NCBI GenBank assembly: GCA_030762935.1
Contig: CM060898.1
Location: 96,144,781 to 96,208,780, forward strand
Origin: Hymenopus coronatus
Lineage: Eukaryota > Arthropoda > Insecta > Mantodea > Hymenopodidae
DNA: 64,000 bases
Direction of reading: 5' to 3'
Shown here: piece by piece, positions 22,401-34,000 of the stretch
How positions within the stretch are numbered: the first letter of the stretch is position 1
Layout of the letters: every line of letters begins with the position of its first letter
Position numbers and translations under genes: made by a program
The notes under the pieces: model-generated
Seen by the model: only the letters and a program-made list of their open reading frames with translations
Database searches by the model: none
What the model was told of the DNA's origin: nothing

Positions 22401-25400
22401 CTGTTAAATATCAAACTTGATGTTTAAGTTCATAACTATCCAAGGATGAGATATGAAGTTTATCAACCTCTAACTACGCTTTACAGGAAAAGATTTTGAA
22501 AATTTTTATTTTCTCAGTAATGGCTCTTAACAATTGAGATGAAAATCTTTTATATTTTTTTATCATATAAAGTTGACCATTTTTGAAATACTCCGTATTA
22601 TTGTTTTCAGTTTTAAAATACTTAAATCTTTTCTCATAGGGGAACTTGTCAACAGCTGGCCACATAAAGAAACTGATTTCAATCCCATAGCAATCACATT
22701 TTAAAATATTTTACTACCTAATGTATTCCCTTATTTCCCTTCTACTTATAAGGAACTAAGTAATAAGAACGTTTCTGCTAATGTTTATCTCAAGCAACAT
22801 GTAATAGAACAATAAGCTTATTAAACATAATTTGTTACAAAGATGTAGAGAAAGTCATGTGAATGTAACACATTAGAGTTTTTACCCCTTATTTTGACCC
22901 AGTTCATTTATACAAATCTCACCTAAACTAACGTAACCTAACTCGTTAAAATGTCAAAACCTGTCATTCACAAGGGCTCAGCAAAGCCTCCACTCGCCTC
23001 ATATTCGTTTTTCAGAAATAGAAAACAAAATCCTGCATCACATGTTGTGAAGAGGTGCCGCCAAGTTCTTTTGCCTCACCCCCTGTGAAATCAGCTGTCC
23101 CGGACTTATTGTGTCAGTAACCAATAGGAAAGGCTCAGTCTAAAACTGAACTAGAATCTGCAGTTTCACTGCCAGCATAAGTAACAAAATCTGTTAGGAA
23201 ATGCACTGCCAACATAATAACAACAAATGTTGGATTCTAAAGTAATTACAGTATGTACTCTGTAAGCTATAGATTAGTGTGTGCATATAAATAAATTGAT
23301 TTTTTTTTTTTTTTAACTAATTTTCACATTTTTTGCATGCAAACAAAGCAAGCCTGCACTTTGTTAGCTGTAGGTTAATGTGTGTCTAAATAAACTGATT
23401 CTTGTGGAATTTATTTTTATTAATTTCCAAAACCAAGGAATGGAGAGAAAATACCACTGATATGACAACTAATTTCAGTTATTAGATAGATAGATACTTT
23501 ATTTCACTGCTTAGGGCGTGGCCCGATGGCAGCGCTGTCAATGTAATAATACAATGAGTTAAATAAACAATAATGTGAATAATACACTGTTAAAATGCCA
23601 ATGACATCATAGTATACTAATACATACATAATTGTAACAACAGTAATAATAACGCAATATTTTTATTTACTATCCTGACTATAAATCACTCTTCTTTAGT
23701 CTCTTTTTAAAACTATTTACACTTTGAGGCAAAGTCTCCAGTAAATCTGCAGGTATTTTGTTCCATTCGTTTATTGTACTATTTGTGAAGGAGAATTTAC
23801 CTATGTCTGTTTTCTGTTCCCTATTTCTTATTTTTTCCGAGTGATCATTCCTCCCACAGTATAATGGCTTTAATAATCATTTGGATATGTCTTTCCATGT
23901 AGGTTCCCCCTTATAGGCTCTAAAAATTGCACATAGCCTTGCTTGTCTCCTACATTTTTCTAGTGTTTCCCAGGAAGTAGCAGTGCTGGTATGATTTTCG
24001 AATCTTTTACTTCTGTCTATAAATTTAGCTGCTCTTTTTTGAACTCTCTCTAGTGCCAGTTTTTGCCCCACCCGATACGGATCCCAGCATGCAGCACTAT
24101 ATTCTAATACTGGTCGAACTAAAGAAGTGTATGCCAAATTTCGCGACTTTCCATTGCTGCATTTTAAAATCCTCATTACGAAATGCAACGCTTTCCACGC
24201 CTTCCCAGTGATCGAGTTTACATGTTCCCCCCACTCCAATCTTTGATTTAGTATTACCCCTAAATATCTGGTGCTATTTACTCTCAGTATTTTCTTATTG
24301 TCTAATTTATATATTACATTTTCTACTATTCTTGCCCTTGAAAATATAATTGTTTTACATTTGTTTGGATTTATCTCCATTTATATTTTGCCCAGAGTTG
24401 AATTTTGTTTAAATCTTCTTGTAGATCTATTGTCACATTTACTGCTAATATTTCTATAGATTATACAATCGTCTGCAAATAGGCAAATCTGAGATGTTAT
24501 CCCTTCCCGTAAATCATTTATATATGCTAAGAAAAGCAACGGCCCGATCACGCTTCCCTGGGGCACACCAGAAGTTACATTTGTAGGAGACGATAATTTA
24601 TTTCCCACCCACACTCTTTGGGTTCGTTCGCTCAAGAATTCCCGAATCCAAGTTACCACTCTGTTGTCTATTTGCAGATTACAAAGTTTTTCTATTAGTC
24701 GTCCATGAGGTACAAGGTCAAACGCTTTAGAAAAATAAATTATTATTGCATGTACTTTTCCACCTGCATCAAGTGTATCGGCTACATCCTGACAAACAGC
24801 TACTAGTTGACTCTCACAAGAATGTCCGTTCCGGAAACCATGTTGGCCTTCGAAGAGCCAATATGTTTTATCCCATTCACGTCTTAAATATTGTGCTATA
24901 AGATGCTCAACTTGTTTGCTTTCTACTGATGTCAAACTAACTGGTCTATAGTTTGCCGCATTTGTTCGATCCCCTGCTTTATAAATAGGCACAACTATAG
25001 CCTGCTTCCAATCTTGCGGTATACTTCCGTTATTTACTGTTACTTCGAATAGCCTCAGTATGTATGGAACGATTGCCTCCCCCCCAATCTTAAGAAAGTC
25101 GCCCGAAATGCCACCTGGCCCGACTGATTTATGTTTTTCTAATTTAGCTAACCGTCTTCTAATGTCCCTTGGTTTCACTGTCATAGGGGGCCCTTCCGTT
25201 CTTTTAATACTGGCATTGCTCTTTACTTGAAAAATTGAAGCGAAATGTTGATTAAACACTTCGGCTTTTGACAATGAATCGGCCATTAGTATATTTCCTT
25301 TCTTGATTTCTGGAATGATTTCTGCGTTTCCCCTGCGCCTTCTCACAAATTTAAAAAATTGCTGCCAACTATTCCTGTCAGATGAGAGAATACTTTTTAA

Positions 25401-28400
25401 GAAATGTTCTTCCGCGGTAATCTTTTCTAATAGAAGTTTGTTTGACAAAACTCGGAATTTATTTGCGTGATAATAGTAATTTTTCGTGAACTATATGCTC
25501 TCCTGACTTGTTTCTTTAGCCGTTTTACTGTTTTATTGTAGTATTCCGGGTCAGGGTTTTTAGTTAGCATTTTACGGGGTATAAATTTATATGTTGCTTC
25601 CATAACAATTTTTTTAAAATTTTGCCATATTTCGTTCTACCGAGCTTCCAGATTGGGACCACAGCGAATATTTTTCGTTTAAGAATTTTTGCAGCCTCGG
25701 AATGTCTCCTTTGTAATATTGGTGAAAGTGTCTCATTTCATCCGTATGAAACTTTGCACGTATTCCTTCTACTTTAAGTAATACGCAGTTATGGTCACTT
25801 ATACCTGGAAAAACCTTGCATTCTAGTACAGCTTCTTCTGGCTTTACAAGAAATATGTCCAAAACCGCCCCTTCTCTGGTTGGGGTTTTTACAGCTTGAA
25901 CAAGGCCATCTTCCCAAACCAGGTCATTAACAATAGCCTGCGATTCCCCACCCCTCACGCCACCTGCCCAGTTAACTCGCGGAAGATTTAGGTCTCCCCC
26001 TACAATTACCTGGATTAGGATATATTCATCTTCGTAAAGAACCTAATAAAGTAGGATTTGTAGGAATTTTTCACTGGCCATGTCACTCTTAAAAATTTGT
26101 TTTACAAGTGATTTTAGTGATCCTAAGTGATCACCTGGTGGTCTATATATTCCTATTACCTGCCATTTGCTTTTACTATAGTTTCCTGAAATTTCTACTT
26201 GTAAGATTTCATATTCCTCATCCCTCCATAAATCGACAGCATTGTATATATTCTTGACACAAATAAATATCCCACCTCCTCTGCCATTCCTATCTCTTCT
26301 TATTGTCGTGAGGTTATTCCCTAATACTTCAGCGTTTGTAATATCTGGATGAAACCATGATTTGGTACCTATTACTACGTCTGGATCATAAGCATCTATT
26401 AAGTTTGAGAATTCTATTTTTTTGTTTAAGATACTTCGACAATTTACCTGCAAAATCACTAGAGACTCACCTTTACTATTAGGTTTTTCGTCAGCGTTCC
26501 CACCGTTCCATTGTCAGTTGCCACCGGCCTCATCCCATCCACCACCAACCTCGTCTCGTCCGCAGCCCCCCTCGCCAGATGCGCCACCGTCATGTTCATC
26601 ACCGTCCTCGTCTCGTCCAGTGCCATCCTCTTCCCGTTCTCCGCCGAACGATGCAGCCACTCTAGTGAAAAGTGATGCCAATGACGCCGCTCCTCTCCTA
26701 TTTAGGTGCACGCCCTAAATCATTATCACCCAGCCAGGAGTTTGGGTCAACGAAGAGAAGACCCAGTCGCTCTGCCACCCATTGAAAAGAGTCATTTACT
26801 CTACCAACCTTGCGCCAGTTTACGTCTCTGCATCGTACCACTCCACTTAAAATATTTTAGCAGCGGGAAATTTGCTCTTCATTGTTGTAGCCAAATCGTA
26901 CATGTTCCCCATGATGTGGTCTATGCTTCCCCTCAGGTCATTTGATCCTACATGCATAATTACCGTTTCCGGATTTCTTTGTTCCTGCCGCTCCACAACG
27001 TGCCTCATCTGCTCCATTCTTATTCCAGGGAAGCACTCTACAGTCAACTCTGCACTGTGATGTCCAACATGCTTTATTATTGAGTCTCCCATCAACAAAC
27101 ATTGTTCCCGCTTTGTATGCACCTCCGGAGTTTTTAACATTTTCATTTCTTCTTTCAATTGTCGTATTTGTTCTTCGGCTCGCTGCAACTTTACTCTCAG
27201 CCGCCGAATCTCATCCATCATTTTAATTTCTTCCCTTTCTTTTTCCATTAACATGTGGGTTTTCTCGCACTGAATACACTTGCAACTGTCTTCAATTTGC
27301 TGTGTTTTCTTTATTTTTTGGCAGCTGAAATGAAACCAGCTCATACAGAGACTGCAGAGAAGGCCTGTCCTTCTTGTATGTCTGGCATTTCACTGCCTCT
27401 TGCACTGGTCCTGGGTTTATTTCTACCCCACCTATCACCAATAACACAGATAACACCAATGCATAGAAGTGCATATGTCTTGGTGCATCTTCGTATCTTT
27501 CCCGATGTAACTTTCGTCCCGCTCATCCCCCTCTATCTGTCCACATGCCGATTCTCGCCCGGTACGTCTGCAGGTGACACCCCATCACAAGCAGGTAGCA
27601 AATACGTCCGTCCCTGATGGATCTCCGGAGACAACTAAATCATACTATGCTGCACACAGAATTTTTACCTCTGCACAACATTTTGTTGACTCAGGAATAC
27701 CAATAATAACAAATGAAAAAAAAAACTACACCAAACTAGCGATTTAGATTGGCAATGAAGGTGTGTATGCAAAATAACAATATTTTGGCTGCCAGTTAAG
27801 AAACATAAGAAAATTTCTAAATTTATGACATAATACTAGAGAGTCAACAACAGCTCATACATCACTTACAAGATAAAATTATAATTTTCAAATCACTTTA
27901 ATAGGATTTACAATCATGACCACTTATGGAAAAATAGCTGCTTTTTCTTCTAAGTTAGAAAATAGGGATTTAAAAAGGAAGATTGGGCAGACTTTTCATG
28001 TCTAAAGCATTGTTGTATGTTTTATGATAGTAAGACTTTTTGTTTCCCATAGGCATGGAACTTAAACAAAATAAAGAATAAAAAATTCAAATCAGTTGAA
28101 TACCTGAAGAAATACTAAACAGGATTTGTGTTAGAGAAGTTACAGTAGTTAAATCATGAAATATGTAACTGATATATGATGTTGGGTTACGCTTCTAGGG
28201 TTGACAGTAGTTGGAACTGCTGGGTCATTAGAAGGCATGGATCTAGTGCAGGACATTGGAGCAGATCATGTCTTCTGTCACAAGGAGAAAGGTTATCTTA
28301 ACAATGCAGTGGCAGCAATTGGTGGACATGGTTTCGACATTGTAGTAGAAAACCTTGCAAATGTCAACCTTGGAGCAGACCTTAGTGTTCTAAGTCAAAA

Positions 28401-30957
28401 TGGTCGTGTGGCTGTAAGTATTGAATAAGTATATAAAGTAAACAAAATATTTTTAACACCTTACTGATTATGCTGTACAAAGACTAAATTATCCTCTACT
28501 AAAATCCCTGATTAACTTTGATCCAGTTTTCCTTCATCACCAGGTTGACAGGCTCCATTCAGAATAAAGATTAACTGTAAGCATAACATAAATTTAAAAA
28601 CTAGATGATATTTATTGTAAATTTAACTGTTTGCAATGAGTAATGTAAGCGTAAAAATAAGCATTAAATTTAACATAAACTTAAATGCTTGCAAGGTCCA
28701 AGCTTTCAAATTTGTTGTATTCCAAACATAAACTAGCAGTTAGAGAGTGATTGTCATATTATCACTTTGCCATCTCGAATCAGATTTTCTGTTATCTTAT
28801 GTTTTCTAACACACTTTCATTGTAATATCATAGGCTTGGAATCGTTGGGATATTTATAACATGGTTCACACAGACTTCAAGAGTCGGGGAAAATAATTGC
28901 GATATTTTAACTTGTAGTGTTCCAAAAATTATACAACTGTGAATTATGTGAACCATGTTTTAATATTTCCCAAAGTCATTCAGATCACAATCATTAACTC
29001 TTGCACTGAAATTTTTATTTAATTAGTCCACTGTATATGTGTTAATTTCTAATTGCTTTATGGCGCAGGGGTACTACAAATGATTTGTTTGGCATTTATT
29101 TTCAAAACACATTTTCCTAAGTTTTACATGTACAGCAATAGTTGATACATTATAAAAACCATAATGTTGTTCAGTTTTCTCCTCACACACTACAGATGTT
29201 CTATGTGTGAAATTAAAAAGTATTATTTAGGGATGCTCTTTAACTATTATGGTTCTATTTAGACGCCACTGAATTTTGCTCAAAGACCTCTTTTTTAGGC
29301 TTGAGGCTCTTTTATGAGATGTAAATCAATGACACGGGACCATCAACTTGACTTCCATTACTTCCTAAGGCTTTTTATGACCGAAAAAAATCCATCATCC
29401 TGTGCTGGGTTTTAACCTGCGACCTTGGGAACCAGAGGCACAACTTCTGTGTGCCCTTGGATAACATTATACATGTCCAGGCGCCAGTCCAGTTGTATGG
29501 CCGCTTTGTGGCCACTTATCTCTCACCAGATGGCCCAGGATCAATCCCAAGTGCTGCATGTGGAATTTCTGATTGACCAAGTGGTGCAGGGGCAGGTTTT
29601 CTCCAGTTTCCCCTGCCATCACATTCCACTGGTGCTCCATTTTCATTTCATGTATCATCATTGTCATCGCCAGCAGTGTCATAGTAGTAAAAGTGGGCAT
29701 TGAACACTGTAAAAAGAGTTTGTTTTACACATTCTCTGGCATCATCCAGTCACACTTTTGTTGTCTTTTTGTCATTCTTTGAAGGCACTCCAATAGTGCT
29801 GCCAATTGGTGCACACAATGCAAACTTGGTGAGTTTATAGTTCTACCAACCATTCTTGTACATGTAATACTTCAGAAAATATAAAGTTTTGAAAATGAAT
29901 GAATCATTAGTAGTAACCTCTATAATTGTAAATACCCCTATATGTTAAAACACTATTTTTATATTGGTAGATATTGTTTATACTTTCTCTACACATGCTA
30001 TAAATACCCCTATATGTTAAAACACTATTTTTATATTGGTAGATATTGTTTATACTTTCTCTACACATGCTATGTACATAGTGTATAGAAAAGGTATTGC
30101 ATTCCACCCAAAATTTGATACCAAAATTTCACCAGAAATCCAAAAGAGCATTTTCAGAAAAACGTCCATATGTGTCTTGTGGACAACATGGCTCAAAAAC
30201 GAAAAGACCGTTGAATACCAAACTTGGTATTTAAGTTTGGTGTCTTCCAAGAATGTGACACGCAGATTTTCAAGAAAATCTCTCCATCCCCAACTACAGC
30301 TTTATATGGAAAAAATTTTGAAAATTTTGATTTTCTCTAAAATGGCTAATGATTTTGATTAAAATATTGTATATTAAAGATATATACTTGACAAATAAAA
30401 TGTATATCTTATATTTTCCAGGAATAGCCTCTGAAGACTACTTTATCCTGGATAAAGTTTACGGAATTTTGCATAACTGCTAAACCGTAAGAGAAGGACA
30501 AAAGCTCACTACACAAAAATGTAGACCACGTTAAAACACACAATTTATGTTATATACATTTTTTTTTGGTGGAGTGGATCATTTCTGAGATATTCCTTGT
30601 TTTTAGTTTCAGCTTTGAAAAACTTTTTCTCATACAGGAGCAACCAGCTTTTGACTATGACTTTAACCTATGGTACTCCCTTATTTCACTTCTACTTATA
30701 AGGATGCAAGTAATAAGACCATTTTTAATTTTTTTTTTTTCGATTAGCATGAAGTAAATAGAAGCATAAGCTTTTTAACAATAATTTGTTGCAGAGATTT
30801 AGATAAAGTTATACAAATGGAACACATCCAATTTTTTATATTGGTTGATTAGTACATTTATAATAATTTGTTGAAAATAAAAATTATATCAAAAGTTAAA
30901 GGAGAGCCTTGGGTGGCTATGGGGATAGTGGAAACTAATAAAAACAAATATATATGT

Positions 30958-31005
<48 letters not shown>

Positions 31006-34000
31006 ACATATATATATGTATTTTAAATTGTGTTGCATGTTGAAAACTGACATGAAACTGAAGTATGCTCACAAATTATCCATAATTGAGCATAGTAAAT
31101 TTCTCTCCTGAGTCAGAGAAAGTCAATAATGTTAATATAAAAATTTGAGGAAAGTTAGGGAAATGGATGCAGAGTTTCTGCGTGAAACCTGTATAAAAAT
31201 CACAAATCACAAATTGTGATTGTAGTTATAATTTTTGTGAACAGCTACCTCTTGTTCATTTTTACTTTCTCTACATGTACTATGCACATATTAGGTTGAG
31301 AAGTATTCCATCTAAAAATTCCATATCAAGATTTCACCAAAAATATGTGTTTTGAGGTTCCCTGAGTAAAAATAAAGCCTGTAACCTATTACAGGCTTTA
31401 AAGTGATCTGAAAACAAGACATAGCTATGCATTGCATACATGTTTTTCTGAAACTTACTCATTGTCACAGATTGAGTTGCAATTCTTTTTATAGTGAATG
31501 AACATTAAAATCAAAAATACATGTGTCTCTACTTTCTCTTCCATAGAGTGTCTATTCATCTGAAAAAATTAAAAAGTTTTAAGCTGTAAAAGCTGATTCT
31601 CGGTCTGTCTTTCACTCAAATGATCTGCATGCAGGATTGCACTAAAAACAACATACTGTCTGCAATAGATAGTTTAATATTACCTAAATTGAAAGGCTCC
31701 TAGAAAACAAATCTGATGTGTTTCGTTCACATAACTTTCATTATATATTCTGCAAAAAATTATATTTATGAAAGTTTGTTCTTCTATCTACTCCATGGTA
31801 ATCAAGATAAATATTTACAGAAATAGTCCTTTTACTATTGTATTGTAGGTATAAAAAGAAAAAAAGAAAAAAAAATAAGTGAATTCACTAGGCTAGATGG
31901 TCTGTGATGGTATTGAAAATCCATTCACTTTGCATAGTCAGGAGTATAAAAAGAAAAACTAATGATTACTTCCCATTTGAGAAAGGTTTAAGTATTGGAA
32001 AATTCACACTCAGGAATATCTTGGAGATGGTTAACTCTACAAAAATAAATATAGCTGACATATATTGTGTGCTTTAATGAGATCTACTTTTTTATGTGGT
32101 TAATAAGATTTTTCTATGTGTATAGTTTATCAGTTATGAAAATGTCATCAAGAATGAAAAATACTTCAAAGATCACTCCCAGAAAATTCAAGATGCACAT
32201 TTCATAGGTCATAAAAAATCTAAAGCTTACAGTCTTTTCAACAGCATTTTAGAAATACTTTTAGAAAATCAAAATTTGCAAAAAAAATGTTCTATGTAAA
32301 GGGTTGTTGGTGGGGGAATTTTCTTGAAAATGTTCATATCGCATCCTTGTTAAGATGCAGAACTTCATTTTTGACTTATGTTATTCACACACACACACAC
32401 TTAAACCCAGACCTTTTTCTAAAGTGCTATTATTGGATTTAAGAAACCTCAAAACATGTACAATTTATTGTGAAATCTCAACACCGAATACAATACCTTC
32501 TCTACCTTTTACATACACTGTACATGGTAGATAAAGTAAAAATGAGGAGATAAAAATTTGCTCATTTTTTTGTAAGTTCTCTTTTCAATATTCTTTAAGC
32601 ACAGATAGGTGTAAGGCATTAAATATCATTAGTGAATCATTTTAATTTCTAAATAATTTTTTTTCTTATCAAACTCGGGCATATAGGAGAGAAAGCTGAT
32701 ACACGGGTCATTTTATTTTCAACCTACTTTCACTAAACATCCCAGCTCCATCTATAACATTAGTGTGATAATGGTCTCTTGTTAATATAATTGATTTTTC
32801 TTTAAAACTGCTGATACTTAGACTATTTGTTGCTTTAAAAGAGAACTGTCTATTAATATTCATGTTCAATTCTTTTAAATTAAATAATCTAGATCTTTAT
32901 TTAATTATGTTTCTTAATTATTGTTCTTCTTATTCAGGTTGTTGGGTGTCGAGGCCCTGTTGAAGTAAACCCTCGGTCGCTTATGTTGACTGAAGGTGCC
33001 ATAATTGGTGTTAGTCTTTTTAATGCAGCCAAGGCAAGTATTTCTTATACCAAACTGAACACATTACATGTACAGAAAAATGGTACCTTTTATAAATATT
33101 AATAACAGAAGCACTATCAACTGTGAGTATTTTTATTTTCATTTCATTTTAAAATTACATACCTCGATTCATTTTTAGGGACCAAGTTATCATAAATTTT
33201 GTACTGCCATGTGGATGAATGAATTTATTTAGTACAAATCATACATATCTTGGCCTGTCCTTTGAACTTGAGAACCTGCCCTTCTGTCATTGGAGAGACC
33301 TCTGCATTTTTACAGACACTTACAAATTTTGCAGAGAGTTTTGTATGCCCTTTTTCCCATTGTGTTTGTAGCTTATGCATTCTCTTTATTTTCTTTTCTA
33401 TTTCTATTTTTTCTGTCTATTTATATGCTCATTTTCCTATTTTCATTACCTCCTATAGCCTTCTTTGGATTTTTTCTTCAATTTTCTTGCCTCTTATCTC
33501 ATATCACTTCTCACTTATCTGTTGCATCTTTTCACCTTGTTCTGCTGCACTTGTCTTAATTCTCACTCCCATCCCCCTTCACTTCTATCTATGTCTTCCT
33601 TTTACTCTGCCTCATCACTTGAAAGAATATCTCCATTTCCTCCTTGCTCTTCCAGACTACTTGTATAAATTTTCTGTCTCTTTTATTACCTACCACTTCA
33701 CCTTTCTGTACTACAATCTTGCCTTTCCTCTAGTCTTTCTTTTTTCCCCCACAAAGCACATCCTCTTGTTTCCAATATCTTTTCCTCCCATTTAAATGTT
33801 TCATATTGTGGCCCTTGCTCTTTTCCCTCTGTTATTGCTTCTGGTTTCCTCTGCCATGCTACTTTCCTTCGGAATAGTACCCATGCTTTTCTTGTCCTCC
33901 ACCTCCTCCTCCCCCCTTTCTCACTACAAGTGCAGGTCATGTTCATAGGTTTCCAGTGCATTAACATGTCAACCCATTACAGCAACTGCGCTTTTTATTT

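Larger units (their letters stand above)
21089..23238. repeat. 2.15 kb fold-back (inverted repeat) in intron 3
   Basis: Two arms run in opposite directions. The outer left arm, GAGATTCTAGTTCAGTTTTAG (21141-21161), is the reverse complement of CTAAAACTGAACTAGAATCTG at 23141-23161 (mismatched at the end). Beyond it, CCAGCATGC (left) pairs with GCCAGCATAAG (right). The inner arms are two copies of repeat R, minus at about 21411-22256 and plus at about 22216-22883, meeting head to head at the palindrome near 22209-22261. The left arm also contains an R head fragment at 21330-21410. A transcript crossing it could form a stem of several hundred imperfect base pairs. Confidence 0.78.
23473..27629 (-). 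mobile_element. CR1/Jockey-group LINE, nearly full length, antisense in intron 3
   Basis: A 4.16 kb element in minus orientation, with ORF1 (PHD-like finger plus SGNH/esterase-like domain), ORF2 (APE endonuclease plus reverse transcriptase) and a 3' end with AATAAAGT followed by a short ATCT-type microsatellite (23483-23500 on +), as CR1-group elements have in place of poly(A). GACAACTAA occurs at both edges (23464-23472 and 27630-27638), a possible 9-bp target duplication. Frameshifts, an E-to-K change in the endonuclease and a D-to-Y change in reverse transcriptase motif A show it is no longer autonomous. Long open stretches mean it is relatively young. Confidence 0.85.
20254..28198 (+). 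other. CRYZ-like intron 3 (7.9 kb, phase 1)
   Basis: Donor GTAAGT at 20254; acceptor TTACGCTTCTAG ends at 28198. It holds a fold-back formed by repeat R (21.09-23.24 kb) and an antisense CR1-like LINE (23.47-27.63 kb). The parts 20254-21080 and 27640-28198 show nothing recognisable beyond A-rich tracts. Confidence 0.88.
28414..32937 (+). other. CRYZ-like intron 4 (4.5 kb, phase 0)
   Basis: Donor GTAAGT at 28414; acceptor TTCTTATTCAG ends at 32937. It contains two SINEs, three R copies or fragments, a 72-bp duplication and an AT microsatellite, each listed separately. No other gene seen. Confidence 0.88.

Noticed and set aside
26422..27617. Plus-strand open frames opposite the LINE (26422-26718, 27255-27617)
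   Set aside because: They are antisense shadows of the LINE ORF1 and its low-complexity tail.
29425..29782. Overlapping 70-90 codon frames
   Set aside because: They lie in two old SINEs in opposite orientation; translations have no family pattern.
33250..33795. 181-codon + strand open frame
   Set aside because: It is a translation of a polypyrimidine tract (Phe/Ser/Leu/Pro), overlaps two other long frames in the same tract, and shows no motif.
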